64,000 nucleotides of DNA from Pseudonocardia halophobica (GCF_027922425.1 NZ_BSFQ01000008.1:124001-188000); one strand, 5' to 3'. Shown: positions 17,681 through 27,844, counted from the first letter of the stretch. A program made the numbers and translations. The notes: generated by a model not told the origin, from the letters alone.

Positions 17681-18144
17681 GCGGCACCGGCACCGTGACG
17701 ATCGGCCCCCTCTACCGGGCCGACGCGCCGCGCTGCGCCGAGCTGGAGAAGATCCTCTTCCCGGGCGACGACCCGTGGAGCGCCCAGTCCTTCCGCGACG
17801 AGGTCTCCCGCGGCCTGCCGTACTTCGCCGCCCGGCTCGACGGCGAGCTCGTCGGCTACGCCGGGCTCGGCGTCACCGCCGGGCCGCCGCAGGCCGAGGC
17901 CGAGGTGCACACCATCGGGGTCGACCCGGCCCACCGGGGCCGCGGCATCGGCCGCCGGCTCCTCGACGCGCTGCTGCAGGTCGCCGACGAGCTGCACGCG
18001 ACGGTGTTCCTCGAGGTCCGGACGGACAACGAGCCCGCCATCGGGCTCTACGAGAAGACCGGGTTCGCCGTCGTCGGGCTGCGGAAGCGGTACTACCGGC
18101 CCAGCGGGGCCGACGCCTACACGATGAAGAGGGACCCCCGGTGA
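17677..18144 (+). CDS. rimI: ribosomal protein S18-alanine N-acetyltransferase
   Basis: GNAT-family acetyltransferase of 155 residues. The acetyl-CoA loop is [19 protein letters not shown] around residue 85, followed by [20 protein letters not shown] and the [12 protein letters not shown] end typical of RimI. The GTG start overlaps the tsaB stop and the stop overlaps the tsaD GTG, so tsaB-rimI-tsaD are translationally coupled, as in mycobacteria. It acetylates the N-terminus of ribosomal protein S18 in characterised species; broader N-alpha acetylation is possible. Confidence 0.92.
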   Translation: MSGTGTVTIGPLYRADAPRCAELEKILFPGDDPWSAQSFRDEVSRGLPYFAARLDGELVGYAGLGVTAGPPQAEAEVHTIGVDPAHRGRGIGRRLLDALLQVADELHATVFLEVRTDNEPAIGLYEKTGFAVVGLRKRYYRPSGADAYTMKRDPR

Positions 18145-19184
18145 CGATCGTTCTCGGAATCGAGACCTCCTGCGACGAGACCGGCGTGGGGATCGTCCGG
18201 ATGTCCGACGCGGGGGTCGCCGAGCTGCTGGCCAACGAGATCGCGTCGAGCGTCGAGGAGCACGCCCGGTTCGGCGGCGTCGTCCCCGAGGTGGCGTCCC
18301 GGGCGCACCTGCAGGCGATGGTCCCGGCCGTGCACAGGGCGCTGGAGACGGCCGGGCTGAAAGGCCCGGACGTCGACGCCGTGGCCGTCACCGCAGGTCC
18401 CGGGCTCGCCGGGGCGCTGCTCGTCGGGGTCGCGGCGGCGAAGGCCTACGCGGCGGCGTGGGAGGTCCCGCTCTACGGGGTGAACCACCTGGCCGCGCAC
18501 GTCGCCGTCGACACCGTGCAGCACGGGCCGCTGCCGCCCGCGCTCGCGCTGCTCGTCTCCGGCGGGCACTCCAGCCTGCTCGCGGTGCCGGACCTCGCCG
18601 GGCCGGTCACCCCGCTCGGCGCCACGATCGACGACGCCGCCGGCGAGGCCTTCGACAAGGTCGCCCGGCTGCTCGGGCTGCCCTTCCCCGGCGGCCCGTG
18701 GATCGACAAGGCCGCGCGCGACGGCGACCCGGCCGCGATCCACTTCCCCCGCGGGCTCACCGGACCGCGGGACGCGAAGTACGACTTCTCGTTCTCCGGG
18801 CTCAAGACCGCCGTGGCCCGGCACGTCGAGGCGCTGGAGCGGGCGGGGACGCCGATCCCGGTCGCGGACGTCGCCGCGTCGTTCCAGGAGGCGGTGACGG
18901 ACGTCCTCACGATGAAGACCGTCAAGGCCGCGCAGGAGTACGGCATGGACACCGTGCTGCTCGGCGGCGGGGTGGCGGCGAACTCGCGGCTGCGGGAGAT
19001 GGCCGCGGAGCGCTGCACCGCGGCGGGCCTGCGGCTGCGCGTCCCGCGCCCGGTGCTCTGCACCGACAACGGGGCGATGGTCGCCGCGCTCGGCGCTCAC
19101 CTCGCCCACACCGGCGCCACCCCCTCCGAGCTGGGCCTGCCCGCGAACTCGAGCCTGCAGGTCACCGAGGTCCTCGTCCCCTGA
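18141..19184 (+). CDS. tsaD: tRNA t6A transferase TsaD
   Basis: Catalytic subunit that transfers threonylcarbamoyl from TC-AMP to A37 of tRNA. Starts [19 protein letters not shown]. Metal-binding histidines are in NHLAAHV (about residues 115-119). [31 protein letters not shown] and the C-terminal CTDNGAMVA are all present. 347 residues. The GTG start overlaps the rimI stop. It is the last gene of the tsaB-rimI-tsaD unit and is followed by short repeats. Confidence 0.97.
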   Translation: MTIVLGIETSCDETGVGIVRMSDAGVAELLANEIASSVEEHARFGGVVPEVASRAHLQAMVPAVHRALETAGLKGPDVDAVAVTAGPGLAGALLVGVAAAKAYAAAWEVPLYGVNHLAAHVAVDTVQHGPLPPALALLVSGGHSSLLAVPDLAGPVTPLGATIDDAAGEAFDKVARLLGLPFPGGPWIDKAARDGDPAAIHFPRGLTGPRDAKYDFSFSGLKTAVARHVEALERAGTPIPVADVAASFQEAVTDVLTMKTVKAAQEYGMDTVLLGGGVAANSRLREMAAERCTAAGLRLRVPRPVLCTDNGAMVAALGAHLAHTGATPSELGLPANSSLQVTEVLVP

Positions 19185-19275
19185 CCCGCGAGTGGGCACT
19201 CCCGGTCCACCGAGCGTGCGATCCCGGGAGCGCCCGGAATGTGCGACTCGCCGACCCGGAAGTGCCGACTCGCGG
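19185..19275. repeat. short CGCGAGT-type repeats in both orientations
   Basis: The gap between tsaD and the convergent ArsR gene contains CCGCGAGTGGGCACTCCCGG near its left end and, in reverse orientation, GTGCGACTCGCCGACCCGG and AAGTGCCGACTCGCGGG. The core CGCGAGT-G/C-GG-x-A-CTTCC is the same as the unit of the 22-bp tandem array at 63241-63448. The facing copies could also pair as a terminator. Confidence 0.55.
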
Positions 19276-19277
19276 GA

Positions 19278-19991
19278 TCAGACGCCGAAGGTGCGGGCCA
19301 ACCCCTCCTGGCCCGCGTCCGTCACCGTGACGGCGCGGTCCTTCGGCGCGCGTCGCACCCAGTCCAGCTCGACGAGCCGGGCCAGGATCCCGGCGCCCGC
19401 GGCGCCGGACAGGTGGTGGGCCTGCTCGGTCCAGTCGACGCAGTAGCGGATCGTGCGGCGGCCGGGGGCGAGGCGGACGCCGAAGTCGTCGAGCCAGGTG
19501 TCGCCGTCGGCGGTGAAGCGGTAGTCGACGTCCTGCCCGAACCCGACGGGCGGATCGGCGGGATCGCGGTGCCCGTCGCCGCCGGTGAGCAGGCCGGCGT
19601 CGACCAGGTGCCGCATGATCCCGACGCCCAGCTCGCCGGCGAGGTGGTCGTAGCAGGTCCGGGCCCGGCGCAGGGCCCGGGCGCGGGTGCCCTCGCGCAG
19701 CGAGGTGACCGGCCGGGGCGGCGCCAGCGCGACCATCGCCTCGAGCAGCCGCCCGACGTGCGGGCCCGCGAGCCGGTAGAAGCGGTGCCGGCCGTGCGTC
19801 TCCACGGTGACGAGCCCGCCCTCGCGCAGCTTGCCCAGATGGCTGCTCGCGGTCGCGGCGCTCACCCCGGCCTCCGCGGCGAGCCGGCTCGCGGGCAGGG
19901 CGCGGCCGTCGTCCAGGGCGAGCAGGATGCGGCAGCGGCGCTCGTCGCCGAGCAGCGCGCCGACCGCGGCGATGTCGGCGTCTCCGGGCAT
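19278..19991 (-). CDS. ArsR-family transcriptional regulator
   Basis: 237 residues. The N-terminal winged helix (residues 1-95) has the ArsR pattern: LLGDERRCRILLALDDGRALPAS, recognition helix VSAATASSHLGKLREGGLV and wing HGRHRFYRLA. The remaining 140 residues form a C-terminal domain with CYDHLAGELG and a few Cys/His residues, as in ArsR proteins that sense organic ligands rather than the classic metal-site type. A TAGCCT -10 six nt before the ATG (minus strand) indicates a leaderless transcript. It is divergent from an MFS exporter across a perfect 16-bp palindrome, so it probably represses that exporter and itself. Confidence 0.87.
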   Translation of the reverse strand: MPGDADIAAVGALLGDERRCRILLALDDGRALPASRLAAEAGVSAATASSHLGKLREGGLVTVETHGRHRFYRLAGPHVGRLLEAMVALAPPRPVTSLREGTRARALRRARTCYDHLAGELGVGIMRHLVDAGLLTGGDGHRDPADPPVGFGQDVDYRFTADGDTWLDDFGVRLAPGRRTIRYCVDWTEQAHHLSGAAGAGILARLVELDWVRRAPKDRAVTVTDAGQEGLARTFGV

Positions 19992-20015
19992 GCTCCGAGG
20001 CTAGGGCCGGGACGG

Positions 20016-20031
20016 TTCGACGGCCGTCGAA
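20016..20031. promoter_or_regulatory. palindromic operator between ArsR and MFS genes
   Basis: TTCGACGGCCGTCGAA is a perfect 16-bp palindrome. It lies about where the -35 regions of both divergent leaderless promoters fall (-10 elements: TAGCCT on the minus strand at 19998-20003 and TAGCGT on the plus strand at 20044-20049). This is the expected place for an ArsR repressor site. Confidence 0.72.
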
Positions 20032-20056
20032 GCGACCCGTGCCTAGCGTCGACGGC

Positions 20057-21451
20057 ATGTCGACGAGCCTGCGAACCGGACCGTGGACCCTCGTCGCCGC
20101 GTCGCTCGGCTTCGGCGTGGTGCAGCTGGACGTGACCGCCGTGAACGTCGCGGTGGAGCCCATCGGGCGGGCCCTCGGCGGGGGTGTCGCCGGCGGGCAG
20201 TGGGTGGTCGACGCCTACACCGTCACCTTCGCCGCGCTGATCCTGACGGCCGGCGCGCTCGGGGACCGGCTCGGCGCCCGACGGCTGTTCGCCGGCGGGT
20301 TCGTGCTGTTCACGCTGGCATCGGTGGCCTGCGGGATGGCGCCGGGGCTGGGCACGCTGATCGCGGCGCGGGCCGTGCAGGGCATCGGCGCGGCGGTGCT
20401 GGTGCCCTGCTCGTTGGCCCTGGTCGCGCACGCCCATCCGGCGCCGGCCGCCCGTGCCCGGGCCGTCGGGATCTGGGCGGCGGGGGCGAGCGTCGCGCTG
20501 TCCGCGGGCCCGCTGCTGGGCGGCCTGCTCGTCCAGGTCGCCGGCTGGCGGACGTTGTTCCTCATCAACGTGCCGCTGGGGATCGCCGGGCTGCTGCTCA
20601 CCGCGCGCCGGGTACGGGAGACGCCCGCCTCCGGCGCCCGGGGCGTGGACCTGTCCGGCCAGGCCGCCGCCGCGACCGCCCTGGCGGCGCTGGCCGGCGC
20701 GACGATCCTCGGCGGCGCCGCCGGGTTCGCGGCCCCTGCGGTGCTCTGCCTGTACGGGCTCGCCGTCCTCGCCGGAATCGCGTTCGTCGTGGTCGAGACC
20801 CGCACCCCCGCGCCGATGCTGCCGCCTGCGCTGTTCCGTCGGCCGGTGTTCGCGGCGGCCTCGGCGATGGGGCTGCTGGTCAACGTCGCGTTCTACGGGC
20901 TGATCTTCGTGATCGGGCTGTACCTGCAGCAGGTCCTCGGCCGGTCGCCGCTGGTCACGGGCCTCGCCTTCGCCCCGACGACGGTCGCGGTGGGCTTCGC
21001 CAACCTGCTCGCCGCCCGCCTCGGCGGTCCGCACCGGACGATCGTCGTCGGTTCGGCGCTGCTCGCCGCCGGCTGCCTGACGGTGATCGCGACGGACGCG
21101 GTCGTGGTCGGGCTGGCGGTCGCCGGGTTCGGGCTCGGGCTCGTCGTCCCCGCGATGACCGCCGCGCTGCTCGGCAGCGTCGAGCCGGCGCGGTCGGGCG
21201 TCGCGGCGGGCACCCTCAACACGGCCCGGCAGGCCGGCAGCGTCCTGGGCGTGGGGCTGTTCGGCGCGCTCGCGGCCCGTGGTCTCCACACCGGCCTGCA
21301 CGCCGCCCTGCTGATCTCGGTGGCGATCGCCGTGGCCGTCGCCGGGCTGGCCCTCCCCCTCCGCCCGAAGATCTCCGACGGTCGTCCGCCGCGGGTCAGG
21401 AGCTCACGTGGGAGAGCAGTCGCAGCTCGTCGTCGGTCAGCTGCAGGGTGA
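20057..21451 (+). CDS. MFS drug exporter (DHA2-like)
   Basis: 464 residues with many hydrophobic helices. It has the early membrane motif QLDVTAVNVAVEPIG, the A-motif-like GDRLGARRLF after helix 2, and the C-motif-like GAAVLVPCSLALVA region typical of 14-helix EmrB/QacA-type exporters. TAGCGT eight nt before the ATG at 20057 suggests a leaderless transcript. It is divergent from the ArsR regulator and shares the palindromic operator with it. The last 56 bp overlap the convergent aldo/keto reductase gene, and the C-terminal tail is Arg-rich and poorly conserved-looking. Substrate unknown. Confidence 0.88.
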   Translation: MSTSLRTGPWTLVAASLGFGVVQLDVTAVNVAVEPIGRALGGGVAGGQWVVDAYTVTFAALILTAGALGDRLGARRLFAGGFVLFTLASVACGMAPGLGTLIAARAVQGIGAAVLVPCSLALVAHAHPAPAARARAVGIWAAGASVALSAGPLLGGLLVQVAGWRTLFLINVPLGIAGLLLTARRVRETPASGARGVDLSGQAAAATALAALAGATILGGAAGFAAPAVLCLYGLAVLAGIAFVVVETRTPAPMLPPALFRRPVFAAASAMGLLVNVAFYGLIFVIGLYLQQVLGRSPLVTGLAFAPTTVAVGFANLLAARLGGPHRTIVVGSALLAAGCLTVIATDAVVVGLAVAGFGLGLVVPAMTAALLGSVEPARSGVAAGTLNTARQAGSVLGVGLFGALAARGLHTGLHAALLISVAIAVAVAGLALPLRPKISDGRPPRVRSSRGRAVAARRRSAAG

Positions 21452-22322
21452 GCATCGGCAGCAGGTTCTGCAGCTGCTCCACCGTGCGGGCCGACGCGAT
21501 CGGCGCGGCGACCGTGTCCTGTGCGGCCAGCCAGGCCAGCGCGACGGCCGGGACCGGGACCTCGTATCCGGCGGCGATCTCGTCGAGCACCGCGAGCACC
21601 GCCCGCCCCCGCGGGTCCTCGAGATACGCCGAGGCGCCCTCGGCCCGCACGCTGTCGACCCGCTCGCCGCGGTACTTGCCGGTGAGGAAGCCCTTGGCCA
21701 GCGCGTAGTACGGCAGGCAGGCGATCCCCTCGGAGCGCAGCAGGTCCTGCAGCGATGACTCGAACCCGGCGCGCTCCATGAGGTTGTAGTGCGGCTGCAG
21801 CGCGGCGTAGCGCACCAGCCCGTCCCGGTCGGAGATCTCCAGCGCCGACCGCAGCCGCGCGGCGGAGAAGTTCGAGGCCCCGACCTGGCGGACCTTGCCC
21901 TCCTCGACCAGCGCGTCGAAGGCGTCGAGCGTCTCCTCCTGCACGGTGTCCGGGTCGTCCTTGTGCGCGTAGTAGAGGTCGATGCGGTCGGTGCGGAGCC
22001 GGCGCAGCGAGTCCTCGCAGGCGGCCTTGATGTTCTCCCCGCCCAGGCCCGCGCGCTGCGGCAGCGAGCCCACCTTCGTCGCGACCACCATCGCGTCCCG
22101 GTTCCCGCGCGCGGCCATCCAGTTCCCGATGATCGTCTCGGATTCGCCGCCGCTGTTGCCGGGAACCCGGAACATGTACGAGTCCGCGGTGTCGACGAAC
22201 GTGCCGCCCGCCTCGGCGAACGCGTCGAGCACCGCGAACGAGGCGTCCGCGTCGGCGGTCCAGCCGAAGACGTTGGCCCCCAGACAGAGGGGCGAGACCT
22301 CGAGTTCTCCCACAGTCGGCAT
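21396..22322 (-). CDS. aldo/keto reductase
   Basis: 308 residues, NADPH-dependent TIM-barrel oxidoreductase. Catalytic residues: Asp and Tyr in FVDTADSYMF, Lys in VVATKVGSLPQ, and His in LYYAHKDDPD, completing the D-Y-K-H tetrad. The C-terminal cofactor region has AAPIASARTVEQL. The ATG at 22322 is chosen for MPTVGELEVSPLCLG and because a TAGGCT -10 lies nine nt upstream; a longer frame exists without such support. It is divergent from groES. Substrate not predictable. Confidence 0.9.
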   Translation of the reverse strand: MPTVGELEVSPLCLGANVFGWTADADASFAVLDAFAEAGGTFVDTADSYMFRVPGNSGGESETIIGNWMAARGNRDAMVVATKVGSLPQRAGLGGENIKAACEDSLRRLRTDRIDLYYAHKDDPDTVQEETLDAFDALVEEGKVRQVGASNFSAARLRSALEISDRDGLVRYAALQPHYNLMERAGFESSLQDLLRSEGIACLPYYALAKGFLTGKYRGERVDSVRAEGASAYLEDPRGRAVLAVLDEIAAGYEVPVPAVALAWLAAQDTVAAPIASARTVEQLQNLLPMLTLQLTDDELRLLSHVSS

Positions 22323-22361
22323 GGATCCGGAGCCTACGACCGCGATCGGGTGGCGGGCCCG

Positions 22362-22396
22362 TTGAACGGCTGGCACTCTCGTGGGTAGAGTGCCAA
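22362..22396 (+). promoter_or_regulatory. groES promoter with CIRCE operator
   Basis: -35 TTGAAC (22362-22367) and -10 TAGAGT (22386-22391) are 18 bp apart. Overlapping the -10 is TGGCACTC-N9-GAGTGCCA (22371-22395), a near-consensus CIRCE element, the binding site of the heat-shock repressor HrcA. This predicts HrcA-repressed, heat-inducible groES transcription. Confidence 0.88.
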
Positions 22397-22511
22397 CCGC
22401 ACAGTTCAGGTCGGGTCGCCCCGGCACCCGCGACGGCGGGGCCCCTGGTCGGCTGTCGGTGGACAGTACTACGGACAGTTCGTGAGTCACCCCAGGAAAG
22501 GGGAGGTCATC

Positions 22512-22802
22512 GTGGCGAACATCAAGCCGCTCGAGGACAAGATCGTCGTCCAGGCCAGCGAGGCCGAGACCACCACGGCCTCCGGCATCGTCATCCCGGA
22601 CACCGCCAAGGAGAAGCCGCAGGAGGGCAAGGTCCTCGCCGTCGGGCCGGGCCGGATCGACGACAACGGCAACCGCGTGCCGCTCGACGTGGCCGTGGGC
22701 GACGTCGTCATCTACTCGAAGTACGGCGGCACCGAGGTCAAGTACAACGGCGAGGAGTACCTGATCCTCTCCGCCCGCGACGTGCTCGCGGTCGTCAACT
22801 GA
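22512..22802 (+). CDS. groES: co-chaperonin GroES
   Basis: 96 residues, the heptameric lid of GroEL. Typical sequence [32 protein letters not shown], and the end [19 protein letters not shown]. The GTG at 22512 follows a strong ribosome site (GGAAAGGGGAGG); an in-frame GTG at 22482 lacks support. Controlled by a CIRCE-type promoter about 120 bp upstream. A strong hairpin lies between it and groEL. Confidence 0.97.
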   Translation: MANIKPLEDKIVVQASEAETTTASGIVIPDTAKEKPQEGKVLAVGPGRIDDNGNRVPLDVAVGDVVIYSKYGGTEVKYNGEEYLILSARDVLAVVN

Positions 22803-22816
22803 CGATCCCCGCGTGA

Positions 22817-24514
<1,698 letters not shown>

Positions 24515-24542
24515 TCGGGTGCTGACCCGGTAGTACCGCAGA

Positions 24543-24579
24543 CGAAGGGCGGGTGGCCTCGACGGCCACCCGCCCTTCG
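24543..24579. terminator. bidirectional terminator groEL1 / whiB
   Basis: Perfect 16-bp stem, arms CGAAGGGCGGGTGGCC (24543-24558) and GGCCACCCGCCCTTCG (24564-24579) with a 5-nt loop, between the convergent groEL1 and whiB genes. Confidence 0.88.
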
Positions 24580-24611
24580 GCGTTCTCCGGCGCTCCGACG
24601 GGCCGTCGGCC

Positions 24612-24938
24612 TCAGGCCGGCTGCACGCCCTTCCGGCCGTCGATCCGGAGCCTGCGGTCGCGGCCGCGGATGATCGCCTCCCGCTCGTGCTCGGACAGGC
24701 CGCCCCACACGCCGTAGGGCTCCTGGACCTCCAGCGCGTGCCGCCGGCACATCTCCAGTACCGGGCACGCCGCGCAGATCTCCTTGGCCCGCCGCTCGCG
24801 GTTCGTCCGCGCCGGGCCGCGCTCGCCCTCGGGATGGAAGAAGAACGAGCTGTCCATCCCGCGGCACGCGCCCTGCATCTGCCAGTCCCAGACCTCGGAG
24901 ACCGGCCCCGGGAGCCGCCTGATGTCCGCCACCGTCAT
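24612..24938 (-). CDS. whiB3: WhiB-family iron-sulfur regulator (WhiB3-like)
   Basis: 108 residues. Four cysteines C25, C55, C58 and C64 (ICAACPVLEMC) bind the 4Fe-4S cluster; the GVWGG turn is at residues 76-80 and a basic C-terminal segment (GRDRRLRIDGRK) binds DNA. The region DWQMQGACRGMDSS with a following FFHPEGERG is that of WhiB3. WhiB3 proteins sense redox/NO and bind the main sigma factor. The ATG at 24938 is used. A near-consensus promoter (TTGAAC-17-TATGCT) lies about 50 bp upstream. The neighbourhood (groEL1, sigD, guaB) matches that of M. tuberculosis whiB3. Confidence 0.9.
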   Translation of the reverse strand: MTVADIRRLPGPVSEVWDWQMQGACRGMDSSFFFHPEGERGPARTNRERRAKEICAACPVLEMCRRHALEVQEPYGVWGGLSEHEREAIIRGRDRRLRIDGRKGVQPA

Positions 24939-24986
24939 CACCCACCCGTTCGAAGCGAAGAGTCGTTGCTCGGCAACGAGGTGCCC

Positions 24987-25015
24987 AGCATAGAAACGCG
25001 CCAAACCTTGTTCAA
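24987..25015 (-). promoter_or_regulatory. whiB promoter
   Basis: On the minus strand TTGAAC (25015-25010) and TATGCT (24992-24987) are 17 bp apart, close to the housekeeping consensus. A 7-bp hairpin (TCGTTGC-TCG-GCAACGA, 24963-24979) lies in the short leader. Confidence 0.78.
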
Positions 25016-25186
25016 GAGGCCGGTTCGGGGAACCGTGTCGCGGTTGCCCCGCCGGGGGAGAGCCCCGACCATGAGCGGGTGACCACGCAGCCGGTTCCGG
25101 AGCAGGCACCCGACCGCTCCGTGCCAGGGCGCGGGGAGCGGGCCGCGCGGATCGGCGCGGACGAGCACGGCACACCGGAGGGTCGA

Positions 25187-26233
25187 ATGCGGGATACCCC
25201 GTCCGGGGTCGTCGACACCCCCCGGCTCACGGTGGCGGCCGTCGCCCGGCGGCTCGGCGTCGCACCGGCGACCCTGCGGACCTGGGACCGGCGCTACGGC
25301 CTCGGTCCCTCGGCGCACACCCCGGGCGCGCACCGGCGCTACGGCGCCGCCGACATCGCCCGGCTCGAGCTGATGCAGCAGGCGCTGCTCCAGGGGGCCA
25401 CGCCCGCCGAGGCCGCTCGGCACGCCCTCGCTGCGACGCCCCCGGACGCGGGGACCGGGCGGCCCGTCGGCGTGCCCGGCACGGGGACCGTGGAGCCCGG
25501 GGCGGGAGACGGCGGCCCGCTGCTCCTCGCCGGCCACCCCACGGACGACGAGCTCGACCTCGGCGCGCGCGTGCGCGTCGGCGGGCGCGTGCTCCGACTG
25601 CCCGGTGCGAGCCGGCGGGCCCGGGGCGTCGGGCGGGCGGCCCTGTCGATGGACGCGCCCGCGGTGCGCCGGCTGGTCGACGAGGGCATCGAGGCCGACG
25701 GGCTCACCCGGACCTGGAACGACGTCGTCCGGCCCGTGCTGTGCGCGGTCGCCGAGCGGTGGGAGTCGACCGGCGCCGGGGTGGAGATCGAGCATCTGGT
25801 CAGCGAGGCCGTGACCGCGGTGTACGGCGCCCGGTCGCTGGCCGCGGCCCGGCCCGCCCCGGAGGCCCGCCCGATCCTGCTGGCCGGCTCGCCCGGCGAG
25901 TGGCATCACCTGCCGCTCGCCGTGCTCGGAGCCGTCCTGGCCGAACGGCGCGTGGCGTACCGGCCGCTGGGGCCCAACCTGCCGCTCGACGCCCTGGTGG
26001 CCGCCGTGCGCCGGACCGCGCCGGCCGCGGTCGTGCTCTGGGCCCAGGGCCCGGCGACGGCCGACCCCGGTCTCTTCGCCGCGCTGCCCCGTACCCGCCC
26101 CCGGTTCCGCTCGTTTGCCGCAGGGCCAGGCTGGGCGGACGCCGCGCTCCCGGCCCGGATCGGCCGGCTCGGGTCGCTGACCTCGGCGGCCGACGAGCTG
26201 ACGGACCTGGCGTCGATCACCCACAAGAACTAG
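25187..26233 (+). CDS. MerR-family regulator with B12-binding-like domain
   Basis: 348 residues from the ATG at 25187, chosen because GGAGG lies 5-6 nt upstream; a GTG at 25079 would add 36 unstructured residues. The MerR helix-turn-helix (LTVAAVARRLGVAPATLRTW, then AHRRYGAADIARLELM) is at the N-terminus. A helical middle domain (ERWESTGAGVEIEHLVSEAV) and a Rossmann-like C-terminal domain follow, the same architecture as CarH/LitR photoreceptors. The cobalamin His motif (E/DxHxLG) appears as EWHHLPL, so cobalamin binding is uncertain. It lies between whiB and a bldM-like gene, divergent from whiB. The stop codon falls inside a 28-bp palindrome. Confidence 0.8.
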   Translation: MRDTPSGVVDTPRLTVAAVARRLGVAPATLRTWDRRYGLGPSAHTPGAHRRYGAADIARLELMQQALLQGATPAEAARHALAATPPDAGTGRPVGVPGTGTVEPGAGDGGPLLLAGHPTDDELDLGARVRVGGRVLRLPGASRRARGVGRAALSMDAPAVRRLVDEGIEADGLTRTWNDVVRPVLCAVAERWESTGAGVEIEHLVSEAVTAVYGARSLAAARPAPEARPILLAGSPGEWHHLPLAVLGAVLAERRVAYRPLGPNLPLDALVAAVRRTAPAAVVLWAQGPATADPGLFAALPRTRPRFRSFAAGPGWADAALPARIGRLGSLTSAADELTDLASITHKN

Positions 26234-26245
26234 TTCATGTGGGTG
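26218..26245. promoter_or_regulatory. 28-bp palindrome at the 3' end of the MerR gene
   Basis: CACCCACA-A-GAACT and AGTTC-A-TGTGGGTG are reverse complements apart from the single A/A position, spanning the MerR stop codon. No T tract follows, so it may be an operator for the next gene (start 26298) rather than a terminator. The half-site TCACCCACA recurs upstream of the bldM-like gene. Confidence 0.6.
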
Positions 26246-26297
26246 TACGAAACCTGATCTCTCCCTGAACGGACCCGCCCACTTGGACGACAGCCGC

Positions 26298-27656
26298 GTG
26301 AGTGAGGTGGCCGTCGTCGGCCCCCGCGGCGTGTCGGTCGGCCGGACCGGACGAACGGGGCCCGTCGTGCGCTGGACGGCCGCCGTGGCCCTCGGCGGGC
26401 AGGGCAGGTACGCCGCCGCGGCGGCCCTCCTGGAGGACCTCGTGCGTGATCCCCGGGTGCCCGTGGAGGTCCGCGCGCACGCCCTCGTCACCCGCGCCTC
26501 GCACCTCCGGCAGCGGGGTGGCCACGCCTTCGCCGAGCGGTTCGACGGGCAGGCGCTGGCCCTCGTCCTGCCGGTCCTTGACGGAGCGGCCGACCTCGGG
26601 GCCGCACCGGCTCGGGGACCGGCCGCGGAGGACCCGTCGGAGGCCCGCGGACCGAGGCCCGCCGCCTGCGAGACCGCGTCCCGCGGAGCCGCGGTGACGG
26701 GTGGGCCGGGACCTTCCGGCGGCGCCGATGCGGATCGCCGTGCCGACCCCGGCCAGGATCCGGTCGCGGGGGCCACGGGTCCCGCGAGCCCCTGCGCAGA
26801 CCTGCTCTCGGCCCGGGTGGACGCGCTCACCGGACTCGCGGCCGACGCCCTCGGCCAGGGCCACCTCGACCGCTCCGTCCGCCTGCTGAGCAGGGCGGAT
26901 GCGGTGCTCGCCGCGGGCGTGGCCCAGCTGTCGAGCGGCGCCGGGCCGTGGCGCCCGGCCGTCCGGGCGGACTGGGTGCGGGCGGAGCTCGCGCTCGCCC
27001 GCGGGGACCTCGACGGCGCCGCCACTGCGGCCGTCCGGGCCGTGCGCGGGGCCGCCGCGGCCGGCTCGCCGCGGCACCTGGTGAAGTCCCGGCTCCTGGC
27101 GGCCGTGGTCGCCGCCGTGCGGGCGGGCAGGGGACACGACGGTCTTGCGGAGTCCGGGGAGGGCGTCGTCGCGCCCACCCCGGAGGCGGCCCTCGCGGCC
27201 CTCGACGCGGTCGCGGAGGACGCGACCGCAGCGGGGTTGCTCCCGCTCGCCTGGGCGGCCCTCCTGGCCGCCGCGGACGCCGCCGCCACGGTCGCCCGGC
27301 ACACCGCCGTGCCCCGGACGCCGTCCTCTCCGGACATCTGCTCCCACGCCTCCGGGAAGGGCCGCGGGGGCGGAACTCCGTCGGGTTCCCGGAAGCCCCC
27401 GGACGGGTTCGTGGAGGGCCCCCCGCGGCCGTCCCGGGTGGGCGATCCGCCCGGCGCCACGGTGCGACCGCCGGACCCGTCTTCCGAGCGTCCGGAACGA
27501 CACGATCGGCGGCCCGATCGGTTGCTCCGATCGACGATCGGTGCGCCGAACGGTTCGGCTCGCCGACGACACGCCGCGGCGGCCACGCTGAGCGTCATCC
27601 GTGCCCGGTCCGAGGGGGCGGGGCGGCGCCTGATGGGGGGAGGCGCCTCCGGGTGA
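26298..27656 (+). CDS. hypothetical helical-repeat protein
   Basis: 452 residues with TPR-like helical pairs: ALGGQGRYAAAAALLEDLVR near the N-terminus, a proline/alanine-rich spacer (about residues 100-170), then GLAADALGQGHLDRSVRLL and ELALARGDLDGAATAA. The last 120 residues are disordered and Arg/Pro-rich with codon use typical of the host. GTG at 26298 is chosen; an in-frame TTG at 26283 is also possible. No enzymatic motif. Position between whiB3 and sigD parallels M. tuberculosis Rv3415c, but orthology is not established here. Confidence 0.62.
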   Translation: MSEVAVVGPRGVSVGRTGRTGPVVRWTAAVALGGQGRYAAAAALLEDLVRDPRVPVEVRAHALVTRASHLRQRGGHAFAERFDGQALALVLPVLDGAADLGAAPARGPAAEDPSEARGPRPAACETASRGAAVTGGPGPSGGADADRRADPGQDPVAGATGPASPCADLLSARVDALTGLAADALGQGHLDRSVRLLSRADAVLAAGVAQLSSGAGPWRPAVRADWVRAELALARGDLDGAATAAVRAVRGAAAAGSPRHLVKSRLLAAVVAAVRAGRGHDGLAESGEGVVAPTPEAALAALDAVAEDATAAGLLPLAWAALLAAADAAATVARHTAVPRTPSSPDICSHASGKGRGGGTPSGSRKPPDGFVEGPPRPSRVGDPPGATVRPPDPSSERPERHDRRPDRLLRSTIGAPNGSARRRHAAAATLSVIRARSEGAGRRLMGGGASG

Positions 27657-27844
27657 GATGAGGCTCGCGGTAGTGTAATTACTCCATTCGGTCCTCAGTC
27701 ACCCACATGACGAGTGCCGTTCGGCGCAGAGGTCCCGAATGGAGGGCACAAAGTCGCCCTGATCGTGTCAAGGTGATCCGGTCACTCGCCGATGCGGAGG
27801 GTGACACATCACCCGGCTGCAGGAAGCTGCAGGAAGGAATCGTC
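27657..27844 (+). promoter_or_regulatory. upstream region of the bldM-like gene
   Basis: 188 bp with unusually AT-rich patches. It holds the 8-bp palindrome GTAATTAC (27675-27682), an inverted GTCA-N6-TGAC (27698-27711, containing the TCACCCACA half-site also seen at 26217) and, just before the GTG, the ribosome site GGAAGGA. Confidence 0.5.
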
